Shown piece after piece: positions 7,939 to 16,152 of a stretch of DNA of 64,000 bases. A program made the translations under genes and the position numbers. The stretch spans positions 1-64,000 of the forward strand of contig NZ_WYDS01000019.1 in assembly GCF_009914765.1 (NCBI RefSeq). Reading direction: 5' to 3'. Numbering within the stretch: position 1 is the first letter of the stretch; each line of letters opens with the position of its first letter. Source of the stretch: Halodesulfovibrio sp. MK-HDV (GTDB taxonomy: Bacteria > Desulfobacterota > Desulfovibrionia > Desulfovibrionales > Desulfovibrionaceae). The notes beneath the pieces are model-generated. The model saw only the letters and a program-made list of their open reading frames with translations. It made no database searches and was not told the DNA's origin.

Positions 7939-9321
7939 ATGCAGAGAAAAGATAATGTTAAGATATTTGGCACTGCGATTCTCTGTATCTGCATGACATT
8001 GATTTCGATAAGTCTTGTCGAAGTGCTTATCCGTCGGGATACAGAGCATGAAACAGCACTTATCCATGATACCCTCCTTAATACAGGCGCTTTGATCGGT
8101 CAGGAAATTCAACGCAATCTTTCCTACGGTATTGTTGTCACTGAAACACTTCATGCTCTTCTTGAATCTAATCACTATCAGGTTGCGAATTTCTCCAAAT
8201 GGGGTGAGCGGTTGTTCGCTCTTGACTCTGGTGCCAGTTCTATTCAACTCGCACCAAATGGTGTTGTGTCTTACATATATCCGTTGAAAGGGAATGAGCG
8301 TGCTCTCGGGCATGACTTATTGCTTGATAAAAGACGTGATGACGGTGCCAACCTTGCAATACAGAGTCGTGAGATTACTTTTGTTGGTCCCTTAAAGCTT
8401 ATCCAAAACGGTAAATATGCCGTGATTGCCAGAAAGCCTGTGTTTAGAAAAGTAGACGGTGTAGATACGTTCTGGGGCTTTACCATAGCCATTCTTTTGG
8501 TGGAAGATGTGTTGCCGGATAGAGTGCGGCAGTTGGAAAAGCAGGGATTGTATATAACGTTGGAAGGTGAGAACCCTGATTCTCAAGATCCGGCTGTGTT
8601 GTTTTCGTCGGAGAAGTGGGTTGAAGGCAATGATGTTGCCATGACTATTGAAGTCCCTAACGGTACTTGGACACTCAAGCTTGGACACGACCCTATAACG
8701 AATAAATACTACTCGTTGAGTAGGATTTTTGCAGCATTTTTCTCAATAACAATTTCGATCTATATTTTTGTTCAGCAATGCATGATGAGCGTAAAGCAGG
8801 AAGAAATTTCTTTTCTGAATGAGCGCCTCATGGAATTGTCCTTAAAGGATGAACTGACAGGTGTTGGAAACCGCAGGGCTGGCATGCAAGCGCTGGAACG
8901 TGGAATTCAAAAGTCAAAATATACGAAAAAGACATTGTCAGTCCTCATGCTTGATATTGACCTGTTCAAAGAGGTTAATGACCAACACGGACATCCGGCA
9001 GGTGATCATCTTCTAAAGCATTCTGTCTTTTGTCTTAATGCGTCAGCACAGCGGTGTAATTCTGTGTTCAGGATAGGTGGAGATGAATTTCTTATGCATC
9101 TTCCTGAGATGGGATTGGATGAATGCATGGATGTTGCCGATGCCATTCAAAAGTTTGTGGAGAAGATGCCTTGCGAATATGGGGGAACTGAATTGCCCAT
9201 GAGCTTTTCAATCGGTCTTGCGGAGCATCATCCTGACGAGACAATTGATTCCTTGTTGCACCGCGTGGACATAAAGCTTTACGAAGCAAAGAACGCCGGT
9301 AGGAATATGATAAAATATTAA
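7939..9321 (+). CDS. Membrane diguanylate cyclase with CHASE-type sensor domain
   Basis: Makes the second messenger c-di-GMP. The 460-residue protein has a first membrane helix at residues 9-27, a periplasmic CHASE-like domain (about 60-250, including FVGPLKLIQNG and WGFTIAI), a second helix near 262-282, a short coiled linker and a GGDEF domain from about 300 (LKDELTGVGNRR, MLDIDLFKEVND, intact RIGGDEF active site). No RxxD inhibitory site precedes the active site (RCNS at that place), so product feedback is probably absent. There is no EAL domain. The ribosome site at 7939 is weak. It shares a bidirectional terminator with the convergent transporter. Confidence 0.88.
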   Translation: MQRKDNVKIFGTAILCICMTLISISLVEVLIRRDTEHETALIHDTLLNTGALIGQEIQRNLSYGIVVTETLHALLESNHYQVANFSKWGERLFALDSGASSIQLAPNGVVSYIYPLKGNERALGHDLLLDKRRDDGANLAIQSREITFVGPLKLIQNGKYAVIARKPVFRKVDGVDTFWGFTIAILLVEDVLPDRVRQLEKQGLYITLEGENPDSQDPAVLFSSEKWVEGNDVAMTIEVPNGTWTLKLGHDPITNKYYSLSRIFAAFFSITISIYIFVQQCMMSVKQEEISFLNERLMELSLKDELTGVGNRRAGMQALERGIQKSKYTKKTLSVLMLDIDLFKEVNDQHGHPAGDHLLKHSVFCLNASAQRCNSVFRIGGDEFLMHLPEMGLDECMDVADAIQKFVEKMPCEYGGTELPMSFSIGLAEHHPDETIDSLLHRVDIKLYEAKNAGRNMIKY

Positions 9322-9357
9322 AAAAAGCCTTCATACAAATGTATGAAGGCTTTTTTT
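9321..9357. terminator. Bidirectional terminator
   Basis: A perfect 10-bp stem GCCTTCATAC / GTATGAAGGC flanked by A7 and T7, placed between two convergent genes so that it can serve both. Confidence 0.92.
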
Positions 9358-9361
9358 GTTC

Positions 9362-10231
9362 TTAATTCGACGTTGCAACTTGGGGCTGGCTGGTTCGCCA
9401 TTTAACAAGGCCGTGGAGTAAGAGTGTTCCCACAACCAGAGTGCCCCCTTCGACAGCTCTCTGGCTCGGCATTTCGTTAAGGCAGAGCCATATCCATAGC
9501 GGGCCTATTGCTGTTTCTAAAAGCATCAGCATGCCTACTTCTGCTGCCGGAATGCGTTTAGGGCCTAAGGTTATGAGGACGAACGATATTGGAACGATGA
9601 TGATGCAATGCAGGAGCATCCATCCCCATCCGTTATTGATAATTTCCATCGGCTGTCCCGCAGCACCGCTGATACATGCTGTAATAGCTCCCGAAAGAAT
9701 AAGACCGGGCGTCATGTCTCTCGTACCGGCCGCACGATCGCTTACAAACTTACCTGCTAAAGCAATGCTGCATCCCAGCCCGATTACGTCACCGATAATG
9801 TTAGGGCTGTGCCATGAATCTAAAAGTACCCACGATATTCCTATCATTGATACAAAAATGGCTACCCATGTTATGGGCGGCGGGTTTTCTTTAAGAAAAA
9901 TCCGTCCAAAGACTGCCGCAAACAGCGGCTGGGTACTGATCATAACCAAGACGTTTGTTACTGATGTTAGTGAAATGGCAGAAACAAAACAAATAGTGCT
10001 GACAGTAAAGAGCAGTGCCGATCTGATCAAAGCACGGTCGAATGATAAAATAGGCTGCTTTGGGAGGCTGTATCGGCACCAGAGGAAAACCATAAGGCTT
10101 AAGAGAAGCCCTCGCCAGAAGAGCAGGTCAAACGATTGTGCTCCTATGAGCCGGATCATAAGAGAATCGAAGCTCAGTACAAGCACGCCTAATGCGGTCA
10201 GGAGTAGGCCTTTCATATATTCAGAATGCAT
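9362..10231 (-). CDS. EamA/DMT-superfamily transporter
   Basis: An inner-membrane drug/metabolite exporter. The 289 residues contain about ten hydrophobic segments arranged as two EamA repeats; the first repeat ends around WVAIFVSMIGISWVLL and the second around GGTLVVGTLLLHG. Short basic loops separate the helices. The substrate cannot be told from sequence; members often export amino acids or metabolites. The start is ATG 10231, though an in-frame ATG five codons later is possible, and neither has a strong ribosome site. Confidence 0.85.
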   Translation of the reverse strand: MHSEYMKGLLLTALGVLVLSFDSLMIRLIGAQSFDLLFWRGLLLSLMVFLWCRYSLPKQPILSFDRALIRSALLFTVSTICFVSAISLTSVTNVLVMISTQPLFAAVFGRIFLKENPPPITWVAIFVSMIGISWVLLDSWHSPNIIGDVIGLGCSIALAGKFVSDRAAGTRDMTPGLILSGAITACISGAAGQPMEIINNGWGWMLLHCIIIVPISFVLITLGPKRIPAAEVGMLMLLETAIGPLWIWLCLNEMPSQRAVEGGTLVVGTLLLHGLVKWRTSQPQVATSN

Positions 10232-10582
10232 TTGTGTCTCGAAGCTGAAGTTGGCAGGTATCGTGTACCTTGCATGGTCTTACTGCGGGCGGAAATACTC
10301 TTTTTTCAAAATCAAGTCACCAGATATTCAGGAAAAAGCTTTTGAAAATATAGTGCAGTCGAAGCAGGGGAATGAAATCTTCGGAAATATTTTGTTTTTA
10401 GAATGAGGTAGTTGAGGGGGGCGGTTGTAACACAGTGTCCACCATCTCAAAAGGTGGTGTTGCGATTATAAAGAAGACTCGTTTCTTTAAACGAGCGAGA
10501 TGACGACAAAAAAGTTTCGAGCGTATGTTCATTATAAAACAGATAGTTATGAATTTTTTTGAACCTACGCTCATTTTTTCTG
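10232..10582. other. Intergenic region upstream of the orange-protein-like operon
   Basis: No gene. It holds two short hairpins (CACCATCT...AGGTGGTG at 10439-10459 and CTCGTTT...AAACGAG at 10479-10496) and a larger inverted repeat annotated separately. Confidence 0.5.
10519..10572. repeat. 12-bp inverted repeat upstream of the operon promoter
   Basis: GAGCGTATGTTC (10519-10530) and GAACCTACGCTC (10561-10572) match at 11 of 12 positions with a 30-bp AT-rich spacer. The right arm ends 10 bp before the -35 box at 10583, a position suited to an activator or repressor site. Confidence 0.6.
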
Positions 10583-10610
10583 TTGACTTTGAGAAGCGGA
10601 TGCATAAATT
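10583..10610 (+). promoter_or_regulatory. Sigma70-type promoter of the DUF134 operon
   Basis: TTGACT, 16 bp, TAAATT, about 30 bp before the GTG start. I see no -24/-12 box here, although the related operons of D. vulgaris are sigma54-controlled. Confidence 0.5.
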
Positions 10611-10641
10611 GTGAGTACTTACTAACCGAACAGGAGAATTT

Positions 10642-11001
10642 GTGGGCAGACGAAAAATAACCCGTGTTGTCAGGAGGATGCCCCATGTGGTGTTTTACAA
10701 GCCGCAGGGAATTCCGATGATGGACTTAACAACATTAGAGATATCTGTAGATGAGTTTGAAGCACTACAGTTGATCGATGCCGAAGGGTTTTTGCAAGAA
10801 GAAGCTGCCACACAAATGGGTGTTTCCCGTCCTACACTCGGACGCATTTTAGCAGGAGCACGAAAAACAGTTGCGACTGCCCTTTCAAACGGATGCGCCA
10901 TTCGAGTTGAAGGTGGAGACTATAAATTTGAAGCAGACTTACAAGCTAAGAACGAAACAGGACAGCCTTGTTGTTCTGGTGGTAAGCAAACAGAGAGGTA
11001 A
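10642..11001 (+). CDS. DUF134/UPF0251 helix-turn-helix protein
   Basis: A 119-residue predicted DNA-binding protein of the DUF134 family. GRRKITRVVRRMP at the N-terminus, LTTLEISVDEFEALQLID and the helix-turn-helix QEEAATQMGVSRPTLGRIL (about residues 52-70) are diagnostic. The C-terminus ends in a CC pair and a short basic tail. Translation starts at GTG 10642 with AGGAG five bases upstream. It heads an operon with NifX-like and MinD-like Fe-S genes, a context seen in many anaerobes, so it is probably the local regulator (inference). Confidence 0.88.
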   Translation: MGRRKITRVVRRMPHVVFYKPQGIPMMDLTTLEISVDEFEALQLIDAEGFLQEEAATQMGVSRPTLGRILAGARKTVATALSNGCAIRVEGGDYKFEADLQAKNETGQPCCSGGKQTER

Positions 11002-11081
11002 GCCCGATGCACAGTTACGTGTGCTTGCGGCGTTAAAAATGACCATTTTCTGATGCAACGACATCACCAAGGAGTAACACG

Positions 11082-11639
11082 ATGGAATCAATTAAAATAG
11101 CAATCAGCACCAATGGCCCAACACTTGATGATACTGTTAACCCTCGTTTCGGACGAGCGCCTGGTTTTTTGATTGTAGATTCTCAGAGCCTTGAGTTTAC
11201 TTACTTGGATAATGGTCTTTCACAGACAATGTCTCAAGGGGCAGGCATTCAGGCTGCTCAGAATGTAGCAGGTAGCGGCGCACAGGTTGTGCTTACCGGT
11301 TATGTTGGTCCTAAAGCCTTTACAGCACTTGAAGCAGCGAAAGTTCAGATTGGACAGGACGTTGAAAACATGACTGTGCGTAAAGCAGTAGAAGAATTTA
11401 ACAGTGGCAATATCACTATTGCTTCCACACCTAACTCTCAGGGCAAAAGTGGAATGAGCGGCGGGGCTGCTCAGTCTACTCAGCAGGCTCAACCTACTCA
11501 ACCGGCTCAGGGAGCTGGTCAGGGTGCCGGTCGCGGACAGGGCGGCGGCGGACGTGGTCAGGGTGGCCAAGGCGGCGGACGTTGTGGCGGCCAAGGTGGC
11601 GGTCAGGGCGGCGGCCGTAAAGGCGGAGGTCGTTTCTAG
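11082..11639 (+). CDS. NifX/NifB-type dinitrogenase cofactor domain protein with Gly/Gln-rich tail (orange-protein-like)
   Basis: Residues 1-115 form a dinitrogenase iron-molybdenum cofactor domain (KIAISTNGPTLDDTVNPRFGRAPGFLIVD, then VLTGYVGPKAFTALEAA). This fold binds metal clusters, and the orange protein of Desulfovibrio carries a Mo-Cu sulfide cluster in it. The last 60 residues are low-complexity: a Gln/Ala/Pro stretch, then a GQGGG-type tail with Arg and Lys and one Cys. AAGGAG precedes ATG 11082. The gene ends in TAGTG, whose GTG starts the next gene. Assignment as an orange-protein homologue is inference from domain plus neighbourhood; the tail may be for assembly or RNA/protein contact. 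Confidence 0.78.
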   Translation: MESIKIAISTNGPTLDDTVNPRFGRAPGFLIVDSQSLEFTYLDNGLSQTMSQGAGIQAAQNVAGSGAQVVLTGYVGPKAFTALEAAKVQIGQDVENMTVRKAVEEFNSGNITIASTPNSQGKSGMSGGAAQSTQQAQPTQPAQGAGQGAGRGQGGGGRGQGGQGGGRCGGQGGGQGGGRKGGGRF

Positions 11640-12493
11640 TGATTATTGCAGTGGCTAGCGGCAAAGGCGGTACTGGTAAAACAACAGTTACAGCTGCATT
11701 GGCAGCGAACTGGAAAACCCCCGTTGCTGCGGTTGATCTGGATGTTGAAGAGCCTAATCTTCATCTATTTTTACATCCTAGCATCACCGGAACAGAAAAA
11801 GGTTATATCGAAATTCCCGAAGCAGACGAGAGGATGTGCACCTCTTGTGGTGCCTGTGCTGAGTTGTGCCAGTTTAAGGCAATTGCATTAATTGGGGATA
11901 CGTTATTAACATTTCCTGAAATGTGTCATGGTTGTGGCGGTTGTATTGCTGTGTGTCCAACCGGTGCATTAACAGAGAGTTCTCGCGAATTGGGCGAGCT
12001 GTGCCATGGCACTTCCGGTGATATTGCGTTCCATATGGGTCGACTTCGCATCGGTGAGGCGATGTGTCCTCCACTAATGAAGTTGGTTAAGAACGAAGTC
12101 TTCTCATCCTATGAGAATGACTCTCGTGACGTTATACTAGATTCTCCTCCCGGTGCGAGTTGCCCTGCGATTTGCGCAGTGGCAGATGCGGACTGCGTAG
12201 TACTGGTAACGGAGCCGACCCCATTTGGATTTTACGATTTTAAAATTGCTTACGAAGCCTTTTCTGTTTTCAACAAGCCAACGGGTGTTGTTGTAAACAA
12301 AGCTGGCATCGGCGACATGCAGGTTTATGCCTTCTGTGAAGAACACAATATCCCTATCTGGGCGGAAATTCCGTACGATAGAGGCATTGCAGAAGCGTAT
12401 TCTATGGGATCAGTAATTACAGAAGCTGTTCCTTCACTTAAACCTGTGTTCGAAGAGCTGACCCGTTCTATTCAGGAGTCCGTCCATGCATGA
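11639..12493 (+). CDS. MinD/Mrp-type P-loop ATPase with two [4Fe-4S] ferredoxin motifs (first copy)
   Basis: A 284-residue ATPase. The deviant Walker A KGGTGKTT is at residues 9-16 and the switch-like VDLDVEEPN at about 32. A ferredoxin insert follows with CTSCGACAELC and CHGCGGCIAVC (about residues 62-108), enough for two [4Fe-4S] clusters. A second part carries ILDSPPGASCP and VLVTEPTPFG. The start is GTG 11639, overlapping the preceding stop by one base (TAGTG), so translation is coupled. Such paired ATPases occur in the orange-protein complex of Desulfovibrio, linked there to cell division. It overlaps the next gene by eight bases. Confidence 0.88.
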   Translation: MIIAVASGKGGTGKTTVTAALAANWKTPVAAVDLDVEEPNLHLFLHPSITGTEKGYIEIPEADERMCTSCGACAELCQFKAIALIGDTLLTFPEMCHGCGGCIAVCPTGALTESSRELGELCHGTSGDIAFHMGRLRIGEAMCPPLMKLVKNEVFSSYENDSRDVILDSPPGASCPAICAVADADCVVLVTEPTPFGFYDFKIAYEAFSVFNKPTGVVVNKAGIGDMQVYAFCEEHNIPIWAEIPYDRGIAEAYSMGSVITEAVPSLKPVFEELTRSIQESVHA

Positions 12494-13349
12494 GATTCTC
12501 GTAATCAGCGGTAAGGGCGGAGCTGGTAAAACATCAGTTACCGGTGCCTTTGCCCACCTTTCAGACAATGCAATCCTTTGCGATCTGGATGTTGATGCAC
12601 CGGATTTCCATCTTCTCAGCCAGCCTGAAAAGTATCAGACTCATGAGTTCTGGTCCGGTTATGAAGCTCATATCCGTCAGGACGATTGTATGCAATGCGG
12701 TGACTGTTTAGAACGTTGTCGTTTTGATGCAATCAAAGAAGAAGATGGGCTGTATACAGTTGACCCGATCAAGTGCGAAGGCTGTAAAGTCTGCGTTGCT
12801 TTGTGTCCGGGTGACGCTATTGATTTTAATTTAAAAAAATGTGGCGAATGGTACAGATCACATACCCGTTTCGGGCAGTTGGTTCATGCACAGTTGTATC
12901 CCGGAGAAGAAAACTCCGGCAGACTGGTAGCACTGCTGAAAGATGAAGCTCGTAAGACCGCCAAAGAGTATGGCTACGAGATTATGCTTGCAGACGGCGC
13001 ACCGGGCATCGGCTGTCCTGTTATCAGCTCACTTTCCGGAACTGATCTTGCCGTGTTCGTAACCGAGCCGACTCCATCGGGCCTGCACGATTTAGAACGC
13101 GTTGCCGCATTATGTGACCACTTCCGAGTTAAAGGATGTGTGGTCATCAATAAATACGATTTAAATACCGACATGACAGAAAAGATTGAATCATTCTGCG
13201 AGCAAAAGGGGTACCCAGTTGCTGGTCGAGTTCCGCATTCCAATGCTGTTACAGCAGCAATGGTGGAGCGTAAGACCGTTACAGAATATGATTCATCTAT
13301 GTACACTGATTTTGCCGGTATCTGGAACAATGTACTCTCACAGCTGTAA
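12486..13349 (+). CDS. MinD/Mrp-type P-loop ATPase with two [4Fe-4S] ferredoxin motifs (second copy)
   Basis: A 287-residue paralogue of the preceding gene, and presumably its partner in a heteromer. It has Walker A KGGAGKTS, LCDLDVDAPDFH, the ferredoxin motifs CMQCGDCLERC and CEGCKVCVALC, then LADGAPGIGCPV and VTEPTPSGLHD. The ATG at 12486 lies inside the end of the previous gene, so the two are translationally coupled. Every cluster-binding Cys is present in both copies. Probable role: ATP-driven Fe-S or Mo-Cu cluster handling, or positioning, for the NifX-like proteins in the operon (inference). Confidence 0.88.
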   Translation: MHEILVISGKGGAGKTSVTGAFAHLSDNAILCDLDVDAPDFHLLSQPEKYQTHEFWSGYEAHIRQDDCMQCGDCLERCRFDAIKEEDGLYTVDPIKCEGCKVCVALCPGDAIDFNLKKCGEWYRSHTRFGQLVHAQLYPGEENSGRLVALLKDEARKTAKEYGYEIMLADGAPGIGCPVISSLSGTDLAVFVTEPTPSGLHDLERVAALCDHFRVKGCVVINKYDLNTDMTEKIESFCEQKGYPVAGRVPHSNAVTAAMVERKTVTEYDSSMYTDFAGIWNNVLSQL

Positions 13350-13394
13350 TTACCCTTGCAGCACCGAATTTTTGACAGGTTACAAGGAGACAAT

Positions 13395-13808
13395 ATGTCC
13401 TCAACTCTCGTAGCAGTTCCATCTGCAGCACCAGGTGGACTTGAAGCAGGCGTAGACGCACACTTTGGCCATTGCCAGATGTACACCCTTATTTCCGTAG
13501 AAAACGGCAGCATTGCTAATGTTGAAATCATTCCTAACATCCCGCATGAGCAGGGTGGCTGTATGGCTCCTGTTAACTACCTTGCAGGCCACAAAGTTCA
13601 GGCTATCATTTCCGGTGGCATGGGCATGCGTCCTCTGATGGGCTTTAATCAGGTTGGTATCGAAGTTCTGCACGGCAACGGCGCAGCAAGCGTTCAGGAT
13701 GCAGTAAGCGCATTCATCGCTGGTACTCTTCCACATTTCTCTCAGGAATTCACTTGTGGCGGCGGCGCAGACCATAGTCACGACACAGAAGGCTGCGGCA
13801 GCCACTAG
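13395..13808 (+). CDS. NifX-type dinitrogenase cofactor domain protein, His/Cys-tailed
   Basis: A 137-residue stand-alone NifX/NifB-like domain: PGGLEAGVDAHFGHCQMYTLI, then PHEQGGCMAPVNYLAGHKVQAIISGGMGMRP in short blocks, and a short C-terminal metal-binding-looking tail with CGGG, HSH and CGSH. The start is ATG 13395 with AAGGAG six bases upstream; the frame's extra 13 codons lie in the spacer. It is the last gene of the operon and complements the Gly-rich NifX protein at its start. Confidence 0.85.
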   Translation: MSSTLVAVPSAAPGGLEAGVDAHFGHCQMYTLISVENGSIANVEIIPNIPHEQGGCMAPVNYLAGHKVQAIISGGMGMRPLMGFNQVGIEVLHGNGAASVQDAVSAFIAGTLPHFSQEFTCGGGADHSHDTEGCGSH

Positions 13809-14275
13809 AAAAAATATTGCATAGGGTCTGGAACAGGTAATGCGTGCGAGCTGGAAAACAGCGCTGCAAGTTTAGGCTTTCTGAGTTTGCATTTTCTGGC
13901 CGCGGATACGGGTTTCCAATCCCTCCAAACCTATTTGCAACGCAATCGATGGCAACATCGAGCAACTACCGGAGTTTTCTTTAAATAAATGGATTTCCTC
14001 TGCTGAGGATTATTGCTGCACGGCATTCGCCAACGCAAGTTTTCGTCGTCAGCCAGAGGCTTTTTGTCGGATATACTGATTTTATCCGGTAGGTTTGCAA
14101 CAGAAAACGAGATGTTTATCATCTCGTTTTTCTGCGTTTGCAGGGTAGCAGTTGTGCCGCCTTGTCTGCCAGCTGTCCCTGCGCCTATCTTTTCTTGCTG
14201 TTCTTGCATTCAGTGCCTATATACCTTTCGGTGCAGAGCGGTGAATTCCGCCATATTGAGCGCAAGGAGATGCGA
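13809..14275. other. Intergenic region after the operon
   Basis: About 470 bp with no credible gene on either strand. Its only clear element is the hairpin terminator at 14104-14131. The first 200 bp look GC-richer than other gaps here and could be a decayed gene or an untranslated RNA, but I found no recognisable structure. Confidence 0.4.
14104..14131 (+). terminator. Terminator after the orange-protein-like operon
   Basis: AAAACGAGATG / CATCTCGTTTT with a TTTAT loop and T5. It lies about 300 bp after the last stop and is symmetrical enough to act on both strands. Confidence 0.7.
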
Positions 14276-15097
14276 GTGTTTATCCCATTGGATACGTGTA
14301 CAGATGAGTTTTCTGAAGAAGCATCCGCATTCGGACATTGTGTCGCGTGTGGTGTTTCGCATTCGCTACCGTACGGTCATGCGAAATTTTATGCACATGA
14401 ATTGCGGCAGCAGCTTGAGGCTAAAGGCGACATGCTTCTCCCTATTCCCGACGGTGTTGCGGATCAGCAGAAAATTCAGGCACAGGTGGACGCACTTGCG
14501 GGAAACCCTCGCTACAGTATGGATTATTTATGGGGCTCCGCGCTAGGGCAGATGCTTGGCGTTATGGTTTGTAGAACGCAGGATGGTACCGTGGGTGTTG
14601 TGCGTGCTTTTTCCGGTCAGTATGACAGGTTGTATGAAATCCCCGGCTGGGCACCACCAGTAATGGATTTAGCGCAGTACAATGCGGTAAATTCTGTGGG
14701 GAATAAGATCGTTAACGATTATACGGATCAGATTAATGCTCTTGCTCCTTCTGATAAGGCACTTCTGCAACAGCTTAAGCAGGAGCGAAAAGCTCGCTCT
14801 CGTTCTTTAATGGATGAACTGTACGGATTGTATATTCTGGGGAATTTTTCAGGCGGGCAAAAGCCGCTTAAAGAAGTTTTCTACAGCAAACAGGGTATGC
14901 GAACCGGTACGGCAGATTGTTGTGCTCCTAAGCTGATTCATTATGCGCAGCAGAATCAGTTGACTCCGCTTGGAATCGCAGAGTTTTTCTATGGAGCTGA
15001 AAATAAATCGCAAACGCGGCAGCACGGTAAATTTTACGAAGCGTGTGAAGAAAAATGCCAGCCGATTCTCGGCTTTATGCTTTGCGGGTTACAATAA
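14276..15097 (+). CDS. N-terminal half of the long RluA-family pseudouridine synthases, as a separate gene
   Basis: About 273 residues. In gammaproteobacteria a region like this is fused in front of an RluA domain; recognisable blocks are LWGSALGQMLGVMV, RAFSGQ, LKQERKARSRSLMDELYGLY, GTADCCAPKLIHYAQ, EFFYGAENKSQTRQHGKFY and CEEKCQPILGFML. It lacks the catalytic Asp motif. The next gene, two bases after the stop, supplies it. Start: AAGGAG at 14264-14269 abuts an ATG at 14270, so GTG 14276, six bases away, is the better start. The function of the domain is unknown; the conserved Cys residues suggest metal binding (inference). Confidence 0.8.
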   Translation: MFIPLDTCTDEFSEEASAFGHCVACGVSHSLPYGHAKFYAHELRQQLEAKGDMLLPIPDGVADQQKIQAQVDALAGNPRYSMDYLWGSALGQMLGVMVCRTQDGTVGVVRAFSGQYDRLYEIPGWAPPVMDLAQYNAVNSVGNKIVNDYTDQINALAPSDKALLQQLKQERKARSRSLMDELYGLYILGNFSGGQKPLKEVFYSKQGMRTGTADCCAPKLIHYAQQNQLTPLGIAEFFYGAENKSQTRQHGKFYEACEEKCQPILGFMLCGLQ

Positions 15098-15099
15098 CG

Positions 15100-15771
15100 A
15101 TGGATAAGTTTATGTTTGAAACATATGATGCGTCGCATCTTTCAATAGACGTTTTATACGCAGATGAACATTGCGTAGTAGTATATAAGCCTGCGGGGCT
15201 GCTTTCTGTACCCGGAAAAGGGCCGGAAAAAGCTGACTGTGTTGTCAGCCGAGTGCGCGAAATGTTTCCCGGATGTATTGAACATCCAGAAGCGCATCGC
15301 CTCGATATGTCTACATCCGGCATTCTGATTCTTGGGCTTACAACTGAAGCCAAGCGCGATTTGTCCACAGAATTTCGTGAACGTCGCGTAGGGAAAAAGT
15401 ACGAAGCAATTCTTGATGGTGAAGTGCGCGGGGACAGTGGTACAATTGATCTGCCATTGCGTCTGGACTGGTTTAACAGCCCTATTCGCATTTATGATCC
15501 ACTTCAGGGTAAGCGTTGTCTTACGTTGTGGGAAAAGCTTGATTACTCTGACGGGCAGACTCGAATGTCGTTTGACCTCGTTACAGGGCGTACACATCAG
15601 CTTCGTGTGCATTCATCCCATAAATTCGGGCTCGGATGTCCAATCGTCGGGGATAATCTGTACGGCACACGTAACCCCGGTGAACGTCTTATGTTGCACT
15701 CTCGTTATTTAAAGATTGCACACCCTACTTCCGGTGAAACTCTTGAATTTGACAGAGCACCTGATTTTTAA
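15100..15771 (+). CDS. RluA-family pseudouridine synthase, catalytic half
   Basis: A 223-residue catalytic domain with VVVYKPAGLLSVPGKG, the catalytic Asp in HRLDMSTSGILILG (near residue 68), RTHQLRVH and HPTSGETLEF. It begins two bases after the stop of the preceding gene, with no ribosome site of its own (ATG 15100 or 15112), which implies translational coupling. Together the pair equals one long RluA-type protein. It is a paralogue of the synthase at 4392. The RNA target is unknown. Confidence 0.87.
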   Translation: MDKFMFETYDASHLSIDVLYADEHCVVVYKPAGLLSVPGKGPEKADCVVSRVREMFPGCIEHPEAHRLDMSTSGILILGLTTEAKRDLSTEFRERRVGKKYEAILDGEVRGDSGTIDLPLRLDWFNSPIRIYDPLQGKRCLTLWEKLDYSDGQTRMSFDLVTGRTHQLRVHSSHKFGLGCPIVGDNLYGTRNPGERLMLHSRYLKIAHPTSGETLEFDRAPDF

Positions 15772-15863
15772 TTTATTGTAGTATGCCGCGATGAGCTGAT
15801 GTGTTGCATACATTGCAGTGCCTTGGTTCAAAAGGCTTGCGTATATACTTCGGGAGGATGCTA

Positions 15864-16100
15864 ATGCTGACATTTAAGTGTGCCGCGTGCCGTAGAAAAC
15901 TCTGGAAGTATTTTAAGATCGGCAAGGGCGAAGTCGTCCGATGTCATAAAGATCGGATAAAAAAAATCTTTGAGATAGATGAACGCGACGGGAAGGTGTT
16001 TTGCCTGTGCGGGCGTCCTATCGGAGTAGATAAAGAAGGGCATTACAGAATGATCCGCAATGCCTGCACATACTCCGGAACAAAAGATCCGAAGAAATAA
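15864..16100 (+). CDS. Small Cys-rich protein, probably zinc-binding
   Basis: 78 residues, not assigned to a named family. CAAC near the N-terminus, a single Cys in EVVRCHKDRI and CLCG near residue 50 could form a zinc site; the rest is basic. GGGAGG at 15852-15857 abuts an ATG at 15858, so the ATG at 15864, six bases away, is the better start. A bidirectional terminator follows. Confidence 0.65.
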   Translation: MLTFKCAACRRKLWKYFKIGKGEVVRCHKDRIKKIFEIDERDGKVFCLCGRPIGVDKEGHYRMIRNACTYSGTKDPKK

Positions 16101-16133
16101 AAAAAAGGAAAGGGTACTCCCTTTCCTTTTTTT
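16101..16133. terminator. Bidirectional terminator
   Basis: A perfect 10-bp stem AAGGAAAGGG / CCCTTTCCTT, flanked by A on the left and T7 on the right, between two convergent small genes. Confidence 0.88.
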
Positions 16134-16152
16134 GTGTTCGGTGAACTTTACG

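Noticed and set aside
9441-10406. 321-codon plus-strand frame opposite the DMT transporter
   Set aside because: The minus-strand reading has clean EamA helices; the plus-strand one is Pro/Ser/Arg-rich with no domain and no ribosome site.
11220-11594. 124-codon minus-strand Thr/Ser-rich frame
   Set aside because: Antisense shadow of the NifX-like gene and its Gly-rich tail.
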